The notes under the pieces are model-generated. The model searched no databases. It was not told the DNA's origin and saw nothing but the letters and a program-made list of their open reading frames with translations. Positions 63,150-64,000 of a stretch of 64,000 nucleotides of DNA are shown one piece after another. The stretch is from assembly GCF_000314855.2 (NCBI RefSeq), contig NZ_KB233222.1, forward strand, positions 764,889 through 828,888, in the 5' to 3' direction. The stretch comes from Providencia burhodogranariea DSM 19968 (lineage in GTDB: Bacteria > Pseudomonadota > Gammaproteobacteria > Enterobacterales > Enterobacteriaceae). Positions within the stretch are counted from its first letter, which is position 1. Every line of letters starts with the position of its first letter. Both the position numbers and the translations under genes were made by a program.

Positions 63150-63913
63150 TGCTAACAGCCTATCGCGATAATGAGAGTCAAACAGGCCCATGGCTGGTCT
63201 GGCTACATGGCTTGCTAGGTAGTGCTGATGAATGGTCACCAATTGTTGAACTATGCCCAAGCTTTCCTTCATTACGTGTTGATTTGCCGGGGCATGGGCA
63301 ATCTAATTCGGTGAGTTGCCAGAGTTTTAGTAATTTTGATGAGCAGCTTGCTCAGTTATTACATCACCATAATATTAATCAGTATTATCTAATTGGTTAC
63401 TCATTAGGTGCACGACTTGCTATGCATACAGCCTGTTACTATCAGCCTGATGGCTTATTGGGGCTTGTGATTGAGGGCGGTAATGTCGGGTTAAATAACC
63501 CTTCAGAGCGTAGTGCGCGTTATATTAATGACCATTATTGGGCACAGCGTTTTCGACTAGAACCTATTGAAATAGTGCTCAATGATTGGTACCAACAACC
63601 GGTTTTTGCAGATTTAACAAAAGATCAGCGCCAACAACTTATTGCATTACGGCGAGAAAATAATCCGCAATCGGTCGCTGACATGTTAGAAAATACCTCG
63701 TTATCCAAGCAACCGTTTCTGGTGGAGCGACTTTATCAGCTAACGATGCCATTTCGCTACTTTTGTGGCGAGCAAGATCAAAAATTTCGAAGCGTTTCGC
63801 AACAATATACTTTGCCGATTACGCTAATTAACAATGCAGGGCATAATGCTCATCGAGAAAATCCGCATGGCTATGCAACTGCGCTTCACCATTTTTTATC
63901 ACTCTGTGGTTAA
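63149..63913 (+). CDS. menH: SHCHC synthase (MenH)
   Basis: MenH is an alpha/beta hydrolase that eliminates pyruvate from SEPHCHC in menaquinone synthesis. The 254-residue protein has an HG motif (WLHGLLGSADEW), the nucleophile Ser85 in GYSLGARLAMH and the catalytic His in NAGHNAHRENP. The start codon overlaps the menD stop by one base, and menB begins 12 bp after its stop, giving menD-menH-menB as in E. coli. Confidence 0.96.
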   Translation: MLTAYRDNESQTGPWLVWLHGLLGSADEWSPIVELCPSFPSLRVDLPGHGQSNSVSCQSFSNFDEQLAQLLHHHNINQYYLIGYSLGARLAMHTACYYQPDGLLGLVIEGGNVGLNNPSERSARYINDHYWAQRFRLEPIEIVLNDWYQQPVFADLTKDQRQQLIALRRENNPQSVADMLENTSLSKQPFLVERLYQLTMPFRYFCGEQDQKFRSVSQQYTLPITLINNAGHNAHRENPHGYATALHHFLSLCG

Positions 63914-63925
63914 AGGAACTTGAGA

Positions 63926-64000
63926 ATGATTTATCCTAGCGAAGAAAAACTCTATGCCTCAATTGAATGGCAAGATTGCTCTGAAGGGTTTGACGATATT
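63926..64000 (+). CDS. menB: 1,4-dihydroxy-2-naphthoyl-CoA synthase (MenB), N-terminal 25 codons only
   Basis: The gene runs off the right edge. The 25 visible residues, MIYPSEEKLYASIEWQDCSE plus GFDDI, match the start of enterobacterial MenB. MenB is a crotonase-family enzyme that closes the naphthoquinone ring. An AAGGA ribosome site lies upstream, inside the short menH-menB gap. Confidence 0.92.
   Translation, partial: MIYPSEEKLYASIEWQDCSEGFDDI

Overview
The window reads as a chromosomal segment of an enterobacterium with moderately AT-rich DNA. It is most likely Morganellaceae, with Providencia as the best guess. This rests on protein similarity recalled from E. coli (FabB, PdxB, AccD, PurF, Pta, AckA, AlaA, LrhA, NuoA-N, MenFDHB), on gene order, and on the XaxAB-type toxin pair. 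The species cannot be proven without a search.

Layout, left to right. (1) 1-2.4 kb: the 5' part of mnmC on the minus strand, then fabB, whose promoter carries overlapping FadR-like and FabR-like sites. (2) 2.4-6.9 kb: accessory genes, namely two unrecognised proteins, a YcxB-like membrane protein, and a DMT exporter divergent from an AraC-type regulator. (3) 7.1-16.5 kb: a housekeeping run pdxB, usg, truA, dedA, accD, folC, dedD, cvpA, purF, with a textbook PurR box before cvpA. (4) 16.7-19.4 kb: an AT-rich insert between purF and ubiX. It holds a protein with a His-then-Cys permuted papain/LRAT-like region fused to FrpC-like calcium-binding loops, an exported Sel1-repeat protein and a YwqG-family protein. 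(5) 19.5-27.3 kb: ubiX, yfcH, yfcD, a cassette of M24 peptidase, DUF3311 small membrane protein and sodium:solute symporter, then a YdcZ-like transporter divergent from a LysR regulator. (6) 27.4-40 kb: pta-ackA (minus), yfbV, yfbU, yfbT, yfbS, yfbR, a short membrane-peptide ORF with its own apparent promoter and terminator, alaA and lrhA. (7) 40.7-55.8 kb: the complete 13-gene nuoA-N operon (fused nuoCD) for respiratory complex I, ending in a strong terminator. (8) 55.8-58.0 kb: a two-gene operon for an alpha-xenorhabdolysin (XaxA/XaxB) type pore-forming cytotoxin, placed between nuoN and menF. (9) 59.5-64 kb: menF, menD, menH and the start of menB (menaquinone synthesis).

Functional links: complex I and the menaquinone genes serve respiration; pta-ackA handles acetate overflow; accD and fabB serve fatty acid synthesis; purF and folC serve nucleotide and folate metabolism. 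The conserved backbone is interrupted by variable islands at 2.4-6.9, 16.5-19.4, 22.1-27.3 and 55.8-59.5 kb.

The most interesting items are the candidate effector/immunity-like pair at 16.7-18.4 kb, the XaxAB-like toxin operon, a family of four short elements with related terminal inverted repeats (22.1, 29.6, 33.6 and 61.0 kb), and the 22-residue membrane-peptide ORF at 36.8 kb. No tRNA, rRNA, CRISPR array, complete insertion sequence or prophage was seen.
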